Assembly: GCF_014696625.1 (NCBI RefSeq) | Contig: NZ_JACJQL010000026.1 | Coordinates: 31,697 to 95,696 of the forward strand | Origin: Nostoc parmelioides FACHB-3921 | Lineage (GTDB): Bacteria; Cyanobacteriota; Cyanobacteriia; Cyanobacteriales; Nostocaceae | Direction of reading: 5' to 3' | Length of the DNA stretch: 64,000 bases | Shown here: positions 25,087 through 33,298 of the stretch, piece after piece | How the letters are laid out: the number at the start of each line of letters is the position of its first letter | Numbering within the stretch: position 1 is the stretch's first letter | The notes under the pieces: model-generated | Database searches by the model: none | What the model saw: the letters and a program-made list of their open reading frames with translations, nothing else | Told to the model about the DNA's origin: nothing | Translations under genes and position numbers: made by a program

Positions 25087-26502
25087 CTATTCCTGATTTG
25101 CAGGCGTAGTTGACGCTGGTGGTGCTGCGGGTGTGGACTGAGTGGATTGACGTAAATTCCGTAAAGTCGCTCTTAACTTGCTTTGACTAGCAGATGGAGC
25201 ATTTTCTCTGCGCCGCCGTCTAGTAGGGGTTTGTGGTGCTGCTTGTGCAGAATTATTAGTTGTACGCTCCCGGCGGATACGACGCAAACTCTCTCTAGCC
25301 GTTCCTGTTCTTGTTGCTGATGTAGGCGTGTTAGAGCGTTCTGATGTAGATTCTCGTATGCGTCTGACTCTGGTTTCCCTGGAGGTTTGAGCAGGAGTAT
25401 TAGCTTCAGTGGAAGTCACCAAACGTCTGCGTCTGCGAGTTCCTTCTGTAGAGTCAGTATTAGCTGCTGTTGTTTGTCGCTGTCTGGCTTCGGCTTCTCT
25501 ACGTTTTTTTTGTTCTTGGAGTTGGCGGTGTCGTCGTGACCCTTGTAGGGCAAATTCAGTGGCGATCGCTACTCCCTGTCTACCACCCTCAGCCGGTTTT
25601 AATTTCCAATTACGTGCTTGTCTTAAAGTTTCTTCGTCTAATTCTCGATTACCGCTAGAACGAGCAACTCTAACATTAGTAACATTACCTTGAGCATCCG
25701 TATCAACAGCTACTTCTACTTTACCTTCTATTCCCCGCCGTCTAGCAGCTTCTGGATATCTGGCGTTACACTCGCGGCAAGCTGCACGACCATTTCCTGG
25801 TCTGTTGCTTTCACGGGGTTCTGTAGGAATTTTTCGTGGTGTTGGTGCTGTGGCGATCGCCGGACTAGTTACTGCGGGTGTACTATTACTTACTGGAGAA
25901 CCTACTTGCCGAGATGTCGAACCTGTAGTTTCGCCAGTATTGCTGGTATTTGCTTGAGTTCCTCTAGAATCTCTAATTCCGCCTAATATTTCTCGGAGAC
26001 GACTATTATTTTCTCCCGTCGGTTGTGATGTTGTCACAACTGTAGAGGTTGCAGGACTATTTGAGTTAGCAGTAATTACCTGTGGTTGAGCAGCCGGCTG
26101 TGGCTTCTCTGTGGCTACAGTTTTCTCTATCGGTTTTTGTACAACTGTAGGTTGGGAACGAACGGGGGTAATAACGGTTGTTTGTGGTTTGGGAGTAATA
26201 GCAACTTCACTACTAGCAACACTTCTTTGCGGCTCACTACGGTTAACTGGTAATGGTTCCGGTTTTTTTACTTCTGGAGTTTCTTCCGGGGGTTTTTCCT
26301 TTTCTTCTGTTATAGGATCAACGATCTCTATTTCTATCGGTTCTTCTTCAACTTGAGGAATTCGTGTCAGGAAGTTACCCAAGCCTGAAGCCAGCAAACC
26401 AATGTGTAGAGCCATTGAGCCAATAAAACTGTAAGTTAAAAAAGACTGGAGAGCCTTAACTTCTTTGGAACGTTGCTCGACATTATAGCCAGAAAATGTC
26501 AT
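25087..26502 (-). CDS. TonB-family energy transducer with long basic tail
   Basis: A 471-residue protein. A single N-terminal membrane helix (about 22-45, FIGSMALHIGLLASGLGNFL) is followed by an acidic and Pro-rich spacer (EEEPIEIEIVDPITEEKEKP), as in TonB. The TonB C-terminal domain spans ~240-320: CRECNARYPEAARRRGIEGK, VEVAVDTDAQGNVTNVRVAR, then NRELDEETLRQARNWKLKPA. Unusually the chain continues ~150 residues with a Gln/Ser/Thr/Arg-rich, strongly basic tail. TonB proteins couple ExbB/ExbD proton flow to outer-membrane transporters; exbB/exbD lie 11 kb away (36922-37963). It converges with the DUF58 gene. Confidence 0.85.
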   Translation of the reverse strand: MTFSGYNVEQRSKEVKALQSFLTYSFIGSMALHIGLLASGLGNFLTRIPQVEEEPIEIEIVDPITEEKEKPPEETPEVKKPEPLPVNRSEPQRSVASSEVAITPKPQTTVITPVRSQPTVVQKPIEKTVATEKPQPAAQPQVITANSNSPATSTVVTTSQPTGENNSRLREILGGIRDSRGTQANTSNTGETTGSTSRQVGSPVSNSTPAVTSPAIATAPTPRKIPTEPRESNRPGNGRAACRECNARYPEAARRRGIEGKVEVAVDTDAQGNVTNVRVARSSGNRELDEETLRQARNWKLKPAEGGRQGVAIATEFALQGSRRHRQLQEQKKRREAEARQRQTTAANTDSTEGTRRRRRLVTSTEANTPAQTSRETRVRRIRESTSERSNTPTSATRTGTARESLRRIRRERTTNNSAQAAPQTPTRRRRRENAPSASQSKLRATLRNLRQSTQSTPAAPPASTTPANQE

Positions 26503-26654
26503 AGCTTATTGCTACCTATTCTCACCAACTTAGTCATATTAAGATGAGCCTTGATAAATATCAAGTCAAACAATTATTTTTTCCAGAGAATTATGGGGTT
26601 TAGGTGCTGGAGATTGGTTATTCTTGCCAATCTCCCATATTCCTTGTACTTGAT

Positions 26655-27434
26655 TTAATTTGTTAAGGCGCGTTTTGCTAATTGTAATTCTAAGCGATCG
26701 CCTGGATTTGGTTCCAGCAGTTGTGTAAGTAAATTGTTGTTTTTAAATAGCAAACGCAAGTCTGCAATACTTCCCTCCGTTTTGAGGACTTTTGTCAATA
26801 ATCCTTCAAAAATGACATCTCCTCCGGCGGCGGTAGGAAGCATAACTTGCGGTTCTAACCACTGTGCTACTTCCAATGCGCTTTTATATCCTTTAATAAT
26901 TGGCCCCAACAGAGGTAAAGCTATGTCAACTGTCGGCGTAATTACGACATCCACCGGTGCAAACTGTTTCAACTGTGGAGAATGATAGCCATGAGGTTCG
27001 TAGTAAAGTGTTAAACCAGTTGCTAATTCTTTCAGTAAATAACTATTTTCCACCACAGTCGGGCCGATTGGCGAACCAGGAAAAGCTCTAATTTCGATTT
27101 GATTATTAAAAGTAAAACATTCACCATGAGCCAAGGTTGTGACAGAAGTATAACCCAAGGCTTGCACTACTTTTGCCGCGTTAGGAGAAGCCACCACTGG
27201 AATATTATGGTTTAGTTGCTTCAGGGTGGGTGGATGTGCGTGATCTTCTAAACCTTGGGATAGCAGAATGAGATCAATATTTTCTGGTATGGTGCGCTCT
27301 TGAGGACGATATCCTTTGAACAGCCAATCTAAATTCCCAAAACTTAGCGCATCAACCAACCACGGGTCTATAAGTATTCGCTGATTGTTGAGTTCTAGCA
27401 ACCAACTATTGCTGTCTAACCAAGTTAAATACAT
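26655..27434 (-). CDS. Metallo-beta-lactamase-fold protein, metal site degenerate
   Basis: A 259-residue protein of the UlaG/RomA-like metallo-beta-lactamase family (MYLTWLDSNSWLLELNNQRI, LIDPWLV). The usual metal motif HxHxDH reads SQGLEDHAH, so the first two His are absent while the Asp-His is present; a further YYEPHGYH holds a conserved second-site region. Either metal binding is altered or activity is lost. I chose ATG 27434, where the conserved fold begins; upstream in-frame starts (up to 27506) add residues with no family match. It is 90 bases ahead of atpE on the same strand, but downstream of it in transcription. Confidence 0.75.
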   Translation of the reverse strand: MYLTWLDSNSWLLELNNQRILIDPWLVDALSFGNLDWLFKGYRPQERTIPENIDLILLSQGLEDHAHPPTLKQLNHNIPVVASPNAAKVVQALGYTSVTTLAHGECFTFNNQIEIRAFPGSPIGPTVVENSYLLKELATGLTLYYEPHGYHSPQLKQFAPVDVVITPTVDIALPLLGPIIKGYKSALEVAQWLEPQVMLPTAAGGDVIFEGLLTKVLKTEGSIADLRLLFKNNNLLTQLLEPNPGDRLELQLAKRALTN

Positions 27435-27530
27435 AGCCAAAGCAAGATAACGCCTAATATCATTGTGACCTAGACACAAAAAAATAAGGATGAGCGAATT
27501 GCCCACCCTAAAGAATTTTGCTTGTATTTT

Positions 27531-27944
27531 TTATACCAAGCCGCCAGCAGCTTGAAAACGAGCGCGAGCGCGTTTAAAGGCTTGATTAGCTTGAATTTGG
27601 GCTTGACGATCACCTGCGGGTACTTGATTCAGCTTTGTTTGGGCTTGGCTGTAAGCAGTACGTGCTTCTTCTAGGTTAATCGTGTCGCCGCGTTCACCAC
27701 CATTAACGAGAATGGTGACTTCATCTTCTTCAACTTCGGCAAAGCCACCCAACAGGGCGATCGCTTGCCAATTTTGGCTCTTGCTGGTGCGTACTCGTAG
27801 CACGCCTGTATCTAGTGCGGTTAAAAGTGGTGCGTGTCCACTCAGGATACCTAGCTGACCGGTAGTGCTGGGTAAAATCACTTCATCAGCTTCCGCATCC
27901 CACACTGTTTTATCTGGGGAAATTACACGGACAGTTAGGGTCAT
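27531..27944 (-). CDS. atpC: ATP synthase epsilon subunit
   Basis: A 137-residue F1 epsilon subunit (called atpE in many cyanobacterial papers). The N-terminal beta-barrel carries LTVRVISPDKTVWDAEADEV and the conserved GQLGILSGHAPLLTALDTGVL; the C-terminal two helices (EEARTAYSQAQTKL, QANQAFKRARARFQAA) form the inhibitory hairpin. It blocks futile ATP hydrolysis by the thylakoid enzyme. It follows atpB by 159 bases on the same strand, the conserved atpBE pair of cyanobacteria and plastids, though the spacer here is expanded by repeats. Confidence 0.97.
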   Translation of the reverse strand: MTLTVRVISPDKTVWDAEADEVILPSTTGQLGILSGHAPLLTALDTGVLRVRTSKSQNWQAIALLGGFAEVEEDEVTILVNGGERGDTINLEEARTAYSQAQTKLNQVPAGDRQAQIQANQAFKRARARFQAAGGLV

Positions 27945-28029
27945 AAGTTGTTAATTGTCAAGGGTCAACAGTCTATAGTCCATAGTCAACAGTCAATAGT
28001 CATGTAGCTCTGGACCCTCCGGGTTCGCC

Positions 28030-28069
28030 AGTCCCCTACGGCGGGAAACCCGCCTACAGGGCTGGACTC
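28030..28069. repeat. Palindromic repeat in the atpB-atpE spacer
   Basis: GGCGGG-AAA-CCCGCC (28040-28054) is a perfect 6-base stem, extended outward by AGTCCC and GGGCTGGACT. It is flanked by AGTCAAT-type heptamers on both sides. It belongs to the GCCAGT-type dispersed palindromes seen at 2014 and 48445. Confidence 0.7.
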
Positions 28070-28103
28070 ACTAATGACTATTGACTAATGACTATTGACT
28101 AAT

Positions 28104-29552
28104 TTAGCCTTTGAGTTTTTCGGCTTTGGCGATCGCTTCGTTGATATCGCCTACCAAGTAGAAGGCTTGCTCTGGCAGATCATCCAACTCACCAGATAGA
28201 ATCTTCTGGAACCCTTTGATGGTGTCTTCTAACTTCACGTACTTACCAGGAGAACCTGTGAATACTTCAGCTACGAAGAAAGGCTGAGACAAGAAACGCT
28301 CAACCTTCCGGGCCCGTGCTACGATGAGTCTGTCTTCTTCAGACAATTCATCTAGACCCAGAATAGCGATGATGTCTTGCAATTCTTTGTAGCGTTGTAG
28401 GGTCGATTGGACAGCACGAGCAGTATTGTAGTGTTCGTCACCAACAATGTTGGGTTGCAACATGGTAGAGGTGGAACCTAGCGGATCTACCGCAGGATAA
28501 ATACCTTTAGCAGCCAAACTACGAGATAGTACTGTTGTACCATCTAAGTGAGCAAAGGTGGTTGCAGGCGCGGGGTCTGTCAAGTCGTCCGCAGGTACGT
28601 ATACAGCCTGAATTGAGGTGATAGAACCTTCGGTAGTGGAGGTAATCCGTTCTTGCAGTTGACCTACATCAGTACCCAAAGTTGGCTGATATCCCACAGC
28701 AGAAGGCATCCGACCCAACAGCGCTGATACTTCAGAACCTGCTTGTACGAACCGGAAGATGTTGTCAATAAACAACAGCACGTCTTGCTTGTTGACATCG
28801 CGGAAGTATTCAGCCATTGTCAAACCAGACAAACCAACCCGCATTCTTGCTCCGGGTGGTTCGTTCATCTGACCGTACACCAACGCAATTTTTGATTCGT
28901 TGAGGTTCTCGTTGTTGATTACCCCAGATTCAATCATTTCGTTGTAGAGGTCATTCCCTTCACGGGTACGCTCTCCCACGCCGGCGAACACGGACACGCC
29001 ACCGTGCTGGGTAGCAATGTTGTTAATCAACTCCATCATGATTACGGTCTTGCCGACACCAGCACCGCCGAACAGACCAATTTTACCACCGCGTCGATAG
29101 GGGGTCAGGAGGTCAACAACCTTAATTCCCGTCTCGAAAACGGAAGGCTTGGTTTCTAGCTCTGTGAGCTTGGGAGCCGGACGGTGAATGGGTAAGGTTT
29201 CTTGGTTGTTGACTGGGCCTCTGTTGTCTACAGGTTCGCCAAGAACGTTGAAAATCCGTCCGAGAGTTGCTTTACCAACGGGTACGCTGATGGGAGCGCC
29301 TGTATCGACGACTTCCAGGCCACGGACTAAACCATCTGTAGAACTCATAGCAACGGCGCGTATTTGGTTGTCGCCCAAAAGTTGCTGTACTTCTACGGTG
29401 AGGTTGAGTTCCTGTCCAGCTTCGTTAGTGCCTTTGATGGTCAGAGCGTTGTAGATTTGCGGTAATTTTCCGCTAGGAAATTTAACGTCTACAACAGGAC
29501 CAATGATTTGGGTAATGTAACCGATGTTTGTTTTTTCTGCGGTGGTGACCAT
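28104..29552 (-). CDS. atpB: ATP synthase beta subunit
   Basis: A 482-residue catalytic F1 beta subunit. The N-terminal barrel (IGYITQIIGPVVDVKFPSGK) is followed by Walker A GLFGGAGVGKTVIMMELINN, catalytic Glu in GERTREGNDL, Walker B VLLFIDNIFR, and the DELSEE motif LDELSEEDRL. The full length equals the family's usual size. It makes ATP at the thylakoid membrane together with alpha from a separate operon elsewhere. ATG at 29552. Confidence 0.99.
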   Translation of the reverse strand: MVTTAEKTNIGYITQIIGPVVDVKFPSGKLPQIYNALTIKGTNEAGQELNLTVEVQQLLGDNQIRAVAMSSTDGLVRGLEVVDTGAPISVPVGKATLGRIFNVLGEPVDNRGPVNNQETLPIHRPAPKLTELETKPSVFETGIKVVDLLTPYRRGGKIGLFGGAGVGKTVIMMELINNIATQHGGVSVFAGVGERTREGNDLYNEMIESGVINNENLNESKIALVYGQMNEPPGARMRVGLSGLTMAEYFRDVNKQDVLLFIDNIFRFVQAGSEVSALLGRMPSAVGYQPTLGTDVGQLQERITSTTEGSITSIQAVYVPADDLTDPAPATTFAHLDGTTVLSRSLAAKGIYPAVDPLGSTSTMLQPNIVGDEHYNTARAVQSTLQRYKELQDIIAILGLDELSEEDRLIVARARKVERFLSQPFFVAEVFTGSPGKYVKLEDTIKGFQKILSGELDDLPEQAFYLVGDINEAIAKAEKLKG

Positions 29553-29811
29553 GCTGCGCCTAATGGTTGAAGCTATATTTCAGAATGGGTCTTAGAAGAC
29601 ATAAGATTATGCAATGTCATCTTTCACTCTAACACCGGAGGGGGACAGAGTTCCGTTAGTAATTCCTTAAAAAGTAGTTCGGCGACTTTATTCCCACCGG
29701 CTGGACTGAATGACCCAACTTCATATCATAATTCGTATAAGCGCTACTTGTGGACAAGGCTTGTACCAAGTTCTGCTCCGCGCCCTGCCCCTTTTCTTCT
29801 GCCTCTTCCGG

Positions 29812-30045
29812 TTAAACTAACGATAACTGTTCATTAGTACTGTGTTCGCTGTCAAACCACACTTGATCTAATTCATTCTCAGTAAATCGATAACCAAGGG
29901 TGGCTGCGAAATTAACTATTTTCGTTTTATCCCAATGGTAACTACCTAATAAACTACGACTACAGCATTTATTAAAGTATTTTTCATAAATGGTTTCGTC
30001 TGCCATCAAAACGTCATAAAAAGCATTTGCTTGTTGTAAAGACAT
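29812..30045 (-). CDS. Nif11-like small protein
   Basis: A 77-residue protein. The pattern SLQQANAFYDVLMADETIYE near the start and KIVNFAATLGYRFTENELDQ later is that of the Nif11 domain, found in nitrogen-fixation-linked proteins and as leaders of nitrile-hydratase-type precursor peptides. There is no GG cleavage motif or variable core peptide after the domain, and no RiPP maturation gene nearby, so it is better read as a stand-alone Nif11 protein. Upstream of ATG 30045 (minus strand) is GACGGAGAATAATT with a good Shine-Dalgarno sequence. Confidence 0.75.
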   Translation of the reverse strand: MSLQQANAFYDVLMADETIYEKYFNKCCSRSLLGSYHWDKTKIVNFAATLGYRFTENELDQVWFDSEHSTNEQLSLV

Positions 30046-30766
30046 AATTATTCTCCGTCAAAAATTTATTTTTATGCTTAATAATAAATACTTGGAATTA
30101 TCAGGTGATTCCGGTTTTTAGAGACGATTTATCAAGTCAATATTTGATGAATTGTGGTTTACAGCCATGTGTTATTTGCTCACACCCCAGAATCTTGGCA
30201 AAGCAGTAGCACTGCTTACGTTAATAAACAGCCTCTTAGAGAGAAAAATTGATAAAATTTTACTCACTCTTTAAAATGGAAAATATATAATTCCCAAGAG
30301 ATTATCCTTAAACTAGAACTTTTAGGGCAGGAAAGAGTCACAAATTGGTGAAGTTTTTACGAACAATAAATATATGGATCTAACATCATGTCAAGACTAT
30401 ATAAACTACTTTGATTAAACATTTGCTGAGAAATTTTTATTCCTTGTTTTAATTGGCTAAATCTTCATGCAAAATAGCCAATAAAAATTAGGGGTTGAAA
30501 ATTTTGCTATACAGTTAGGTATCTTCAGTAAGGCAAACTTGAAGAACTCAGTACCATCTGTCTAGTAACTATTTCAACGCCAAGGCGATCGCTTCTATGG
30601 GGAAACACACGATAATACTCTTATCTTAAACCCAGAGGTGCTGATAACCAAGTATGGATATAGGGTTTTTACTGAAAAAATAAGTTTATTTATATAAATT
30701 TTATATAAAATTAAAGTAAAAATACGTAACAACTCAGTACTTGACAGCCTCTACTTAGTATGGGAA
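30046..30766. other. Long AT-rich intergenic region, no potC
   Basis: About 720 bases between the Nif11-like gene and the 3' end of potB. It has a small perfect hairpin AAGCAGT/ACTGCTT at 30201-30217. I saw no residual ABC permease reading frame, so potC is not present even as an obvious pseudogene. Possible promoter region for the Nif11-like gene. Confidence 0.5.
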
Positions 30767-31660
30767 CTAGCGATCGCCAAATTTAATTAGCAGCGCGATC
30801 GCTACACTCACGGCTAAAATTAGGGTCATACTCAACGCTGAACCAAACCCCCAATTTTGGGTAACTCCGAGAAATTGGTTATAAACTAGCCTGGCTGCCG
30901 TCATACTAGAAGCACCACCGAGTAATTCTGGGTCAATAAAATCCCCTAAGGCTGTGATCAGCACAAGGAGAGAACCAGCAGTGATTCCTGGGGAAATTTG
31001 CGGAACTGTGACTTTCCAAAAAGCCTTGGTGGGACTTGCGCCTAAATCGGCGGCGGCTTCTAGTAAGCGTTTATCTAACTTTTCCAGTGAAGCGTATAAA
31101 ATCAACACCATATATGGAAGTAAGCTGTAACTCATGCCAATTAAAACGGCTGGTGTACGGTTAAGTAGTTCTAAGGTGGGTAAACCGACACTACTTAATA
31201 GACTGTTCAAAAGACCAGTAGGACGGAGAATAGTGATCCAAGCGTAGGAACGGAGTAGAGAAGAAGTCCACAAAGGTAAGACAAAGCCTAGTAATAGGAG
31301 ATTGCGCCAGCGTTGCGGTGCAATTTGAGCAATCCAATACGCCACCGGAAAACCCAAAGTTAGACAGATCGCCATTGTACCTAAAGCCAACCAGAGCGAT
31401 CGCAGGATTACCTGCAAGTATAAGGGGTCAAGTATGCGGACATAGTTATCTAATCCACTGGGGTTGACTATATCTCCAGGTCTAATATTTGGAACTAGAC
31501 TCAACTGAAAAATTATCAGTGTTGGTAGTACTAATAATAGTAATAACCAAATACCAGACGGTGCTAACAATACCAAAGGTTGGATAAGATTAAACTTTGG
31601 GCGGTTTAACTTCTGAATTTTGTCCAGATCATCTGGAGTATCACGAATTTCTGTCTTCAC
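30767..31660 (-). CDS. potB: Spermidine/putrescine ABC transporter permease
   Basis: A ~297-residue binding-protein-dependent permease with six predicted membrane helices (first LVLLAPSGIWLLLLLVLPTL). The cytoplasmic EAA loop reads LLEAAADLGASPTKAFWKVTVP, matching the ATPase-contacting EAA-G-I-LP motif. It forms the channel with PotA and PotD. I chose a GTG start at 31660 (VKTEIRD); the open frame extends upstream to 31738 only through heptamer repeats (residues SQQSTINSQQSTVNSQQ), which are unlikely to be coding. A usual PotC partner is missing here, so PotB may act with a permease encoded elsewhere or as a homodimer. Confidence 0.88.
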   Translation of the reverse strand: MKTEIRDTPDDLDKIQKLNRPKFNLIQPLVLLAPSGIWLLLLLVLPTLIIFQLSLVPNIRPGDIVNPSGLDNYVRILDPLYLQVILRSLWLALGTMAICLTLGFPVAYWIAQIAPQRWRNLLLLGFVLPLWTSSLLRSYAWITILRPTGLLNSLLSSVGLPTLELLNRTPAVLIGMSYSLLPYMVLILYASLEKLDKRLLEAAADLGASPTKAFWKVTVPQISPGITAGSLLVLITALGDFIDPELLGGASSMTAARLVYNQFLGVTQNWGFGSALSMTLILAVSVAIALLIKFGDR

Positions 31661-31677
31661 AATTGTAAAAGTAATTA

Positions 31678-31728
31678 ACTGTTGACTGTTGACTGTTGAC
31701 TGTTGACTGTTGATTGTTGACTGTTGAC
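31678..31728. repeat. STRR heptamer array (CTGTTGA units) between potD and potB
   Basis: About seven head-to-tail CTGTTGA/ACTGTTG units, one with a T variant. It falls in the potD-potB spacer and extends the potB frame artificially. Confidence 0.85.
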
Positions 31729-31748
31729 TACTTATCAATTACTAATAA

Positions 31749-32831
31749 TTAACTACTAGTTAGTTGCGTCCAGTAGCGTTCATAAACTTCTTCAAATGGC
31801 CCCACTGGACTAATGCGTTCACATTTGTCTAGAATTGATGATGGAGGATATAAATTTTCATTACTTTTAATTTGTTTTGGTAATTGTTCAAATGCAGCAT
31901 TATTAGGAGTAGAAATCTTCAGCCGTTCGCTTGTGGCAGCTGCTACTTCTGGTTGTAAAATAAAATTAATCCAGGCATAAGCACCATCTAAGTTGGGCGC
32001 TGATTTGGGGATAACAATTGTATCAGTCCACAATGAAGAACCACTGCGGGGAATAACATATTTCAGTTTAGGATTTTCTTTAATTACTTTGGTTGCATCA
32101 GCTGAATAACACATTGCTAATACCAAATCGCCTGCTAAAATTTGATTACGCCAAGCATCAGTGTCAAAAGCGGCGATCGCTGGTTTGAGTGTACTTAACT
32201 TTTCATAAGCTTGTTTAATTTGGGCTTCATTTTGCGAGTTATAGGAATAACCCAACATCCGCAACACCGCACCCATAACCTCACGCACATCATTAAGTAA
32301 AGTTATACGCTTACTGAGGAACTTTTGATTCCGCCAAAGATATTCCCAGTCTTCTGGTGCTTCTTTGAGAATCTCCGAGTTATAGATTAAACCCGTTGTT
32401 CCCCAATTAAAAGGGATACTATAGCGATTTTTAGGGTCATAACTAGGATTTTGGAATTGTGGAAATAAATTATCTAATCCAACTAGGCGATCGTGTTTTA
32501 ATTCACTTAATAAATTTCTTTCTACCATCTTCTGTACCATATAATCAGATGGATAAATCAGACTATAAGTACCGCCACCTCCAGCTAAGAGTTTAGCTAG
32601 CATTACTTCGTTAGAATCATAGACATCAACAAGCGCCTTCATACCAGTTTGGGCGCTAAAAGTTTGTAATAGTTTCTGATCAGAATACTGTGTCCAAGTA
32701 TAAAGATACAATTGGTCACTGCGACCAGAAGAACTAGAAGCTCGCACATCAGCTAATTTCCAGCCACAACTTGCTAAAGATAAACTGGAAATTGCTGTGA
32801 TTCCTCGTAGAAATTTTCTTCTATTAGTCAT
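31749..32831 (-). CDS. potD: Spermidine/putrescine-binding lipoprotein
   Basis: A 360-residue type-2 solute-binding protein. The N-terminus has a twin-arginine motif (TNRRKFLRG) and a lipobox-like LASC (about residue 22), so it is probably a Tat-exported lipoprotein. The mature protein has the PotD/PotF pattern: LYLYTWTQYSDQKLLQTFSA, then VYDSNEVMLAKLLAGGGG, YDLIYPSDYMV-like LIYPSDYMVQKM, and PFNWGTTGLIYN. It captures polyamines for the PotB permease. Its gene lies between the S23-type gene and potB, same strand. Confidence 0.9.
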   Translation of the reverse strand: MTNRRKFLRGITAISSLSLASCGWKLADVRASSSSGRSDQLYLYTWTQYSDQKLLQTFSAQTGMKALVDVYDSNEVMLAKLLAGGGGTYSLIYPSDYMVQKMVERNLLSELKHDRLVGLDNLFPQFQNPSYDPKNRYSIPFNWGTTGLIYNSEILKEAPEDWEYLWRNQKFLSKRITLLNDVREVMGAVLRMLGYSYNSQNEAQIKQAYEKLSTLKPAIAAFDTDAWRNQILAGDLVLAMCYSADATKVIKENPKLKYVIPRSGSSLWTDTIVIPKSAPNLDGAYAWINFILQPEVAAATSERLKISTPNNAAFEQLPKQIKSNENLYPPSSILDKCERISPVGPFEEVYERYWTQLTSS

Positions 32832-32872
32832 TAGTCAATAGTCCATAGTCTATATTTCAGAATTGATAATTC

Positions 32873-33241
32873 CTATTTAGTATTTTTGCCAATCGAATTT
32901 AAGTAGGAGTTTAATTGAGGTGCTAGATCATTAATCATGAGCTTTAATCTATCTATTTGTTCTAAGGTTAACAATCGACGAGTGTACGCTCGCCTCAACC
33001 AATGTTGGGTTTCATTTAATGAACCTCTTGCTATTCTGATAAATCTTTTATCGTCTTGGTAACTACCTCTGCCAACACCTTCTGCTATATTCGCCCCAAT
33101 GCTATCTGCTGAACGTACTATCTGTATACCTATTGTGTTTTTAGCAAACATATCCCAATCATTGACTATTTGCCAAATTTCATCAGCTAACTTCTCTGCT
33201 AATTGATAAACTCGTAATTCCCTAAAATACTTACTACCCAT
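32873..33241 (-). CDS. Four-helix-bundle protein (S23/IVS type)
   Basis: A 122-residue protein of the 23S-rRNA-intervening-sequence / S23 family. Features are FRELRVYQLAEKLADEIWQI, IVRSADSIGANIAEGVGR (the highly conserved SAxSIxxNIAEG motif) and a C-terminal helix. These proteins are widespread and not proven to be ribosomal; diversity-generating retroelement accessory proteins share the fold. It is inserted between potA and potD, flanked by heptamer repeats at both ends (32822-32850 and 33242-33298), and has no obvious connection to polyamine uptake. Mobility is an inference. Confidence 0.85.
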   Translation of the reverse strand: MGSKYFRELRVYQLAEKLADEIWQIVNDWDMFAKNTIGIQIVRSADSIGANIAEGVGRGSYQDDKRFIRIARGSLNETQHWLRRAYTRRLLTLEQIDRLKLMINDLAPQLNSYLNSIGKNTK

Positions 33242-33298
33242 CTAGCTATTGACTATTGACTCTGGACTCTGGACTATTGGCTCTGGACTATTGACTAA
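33242..33298. repeat. Heptamer-type repeats between potA and S23-type gene
   Basis: Alternating CTATTGA and CTCTGGA heptamers, overlapping the last codons of potA. Similar AGTCAATAGTCC units follow the S23 gene's other side at about 32822-32850. Confidence 0.7.

Noticed and set aside
31678..31728. Possible CRISPR array from regularly repeated units
   Set aside because: Units are 7 bases with no spacers, as in STRR repeats; no cas genes are present in the window.
31661..31738. Upstream extension of potB (residues SQQSTINSQQ...)
   Set aside because: The residues are encoded by heptamer repeats; the family sequence starts at GTG 31660.
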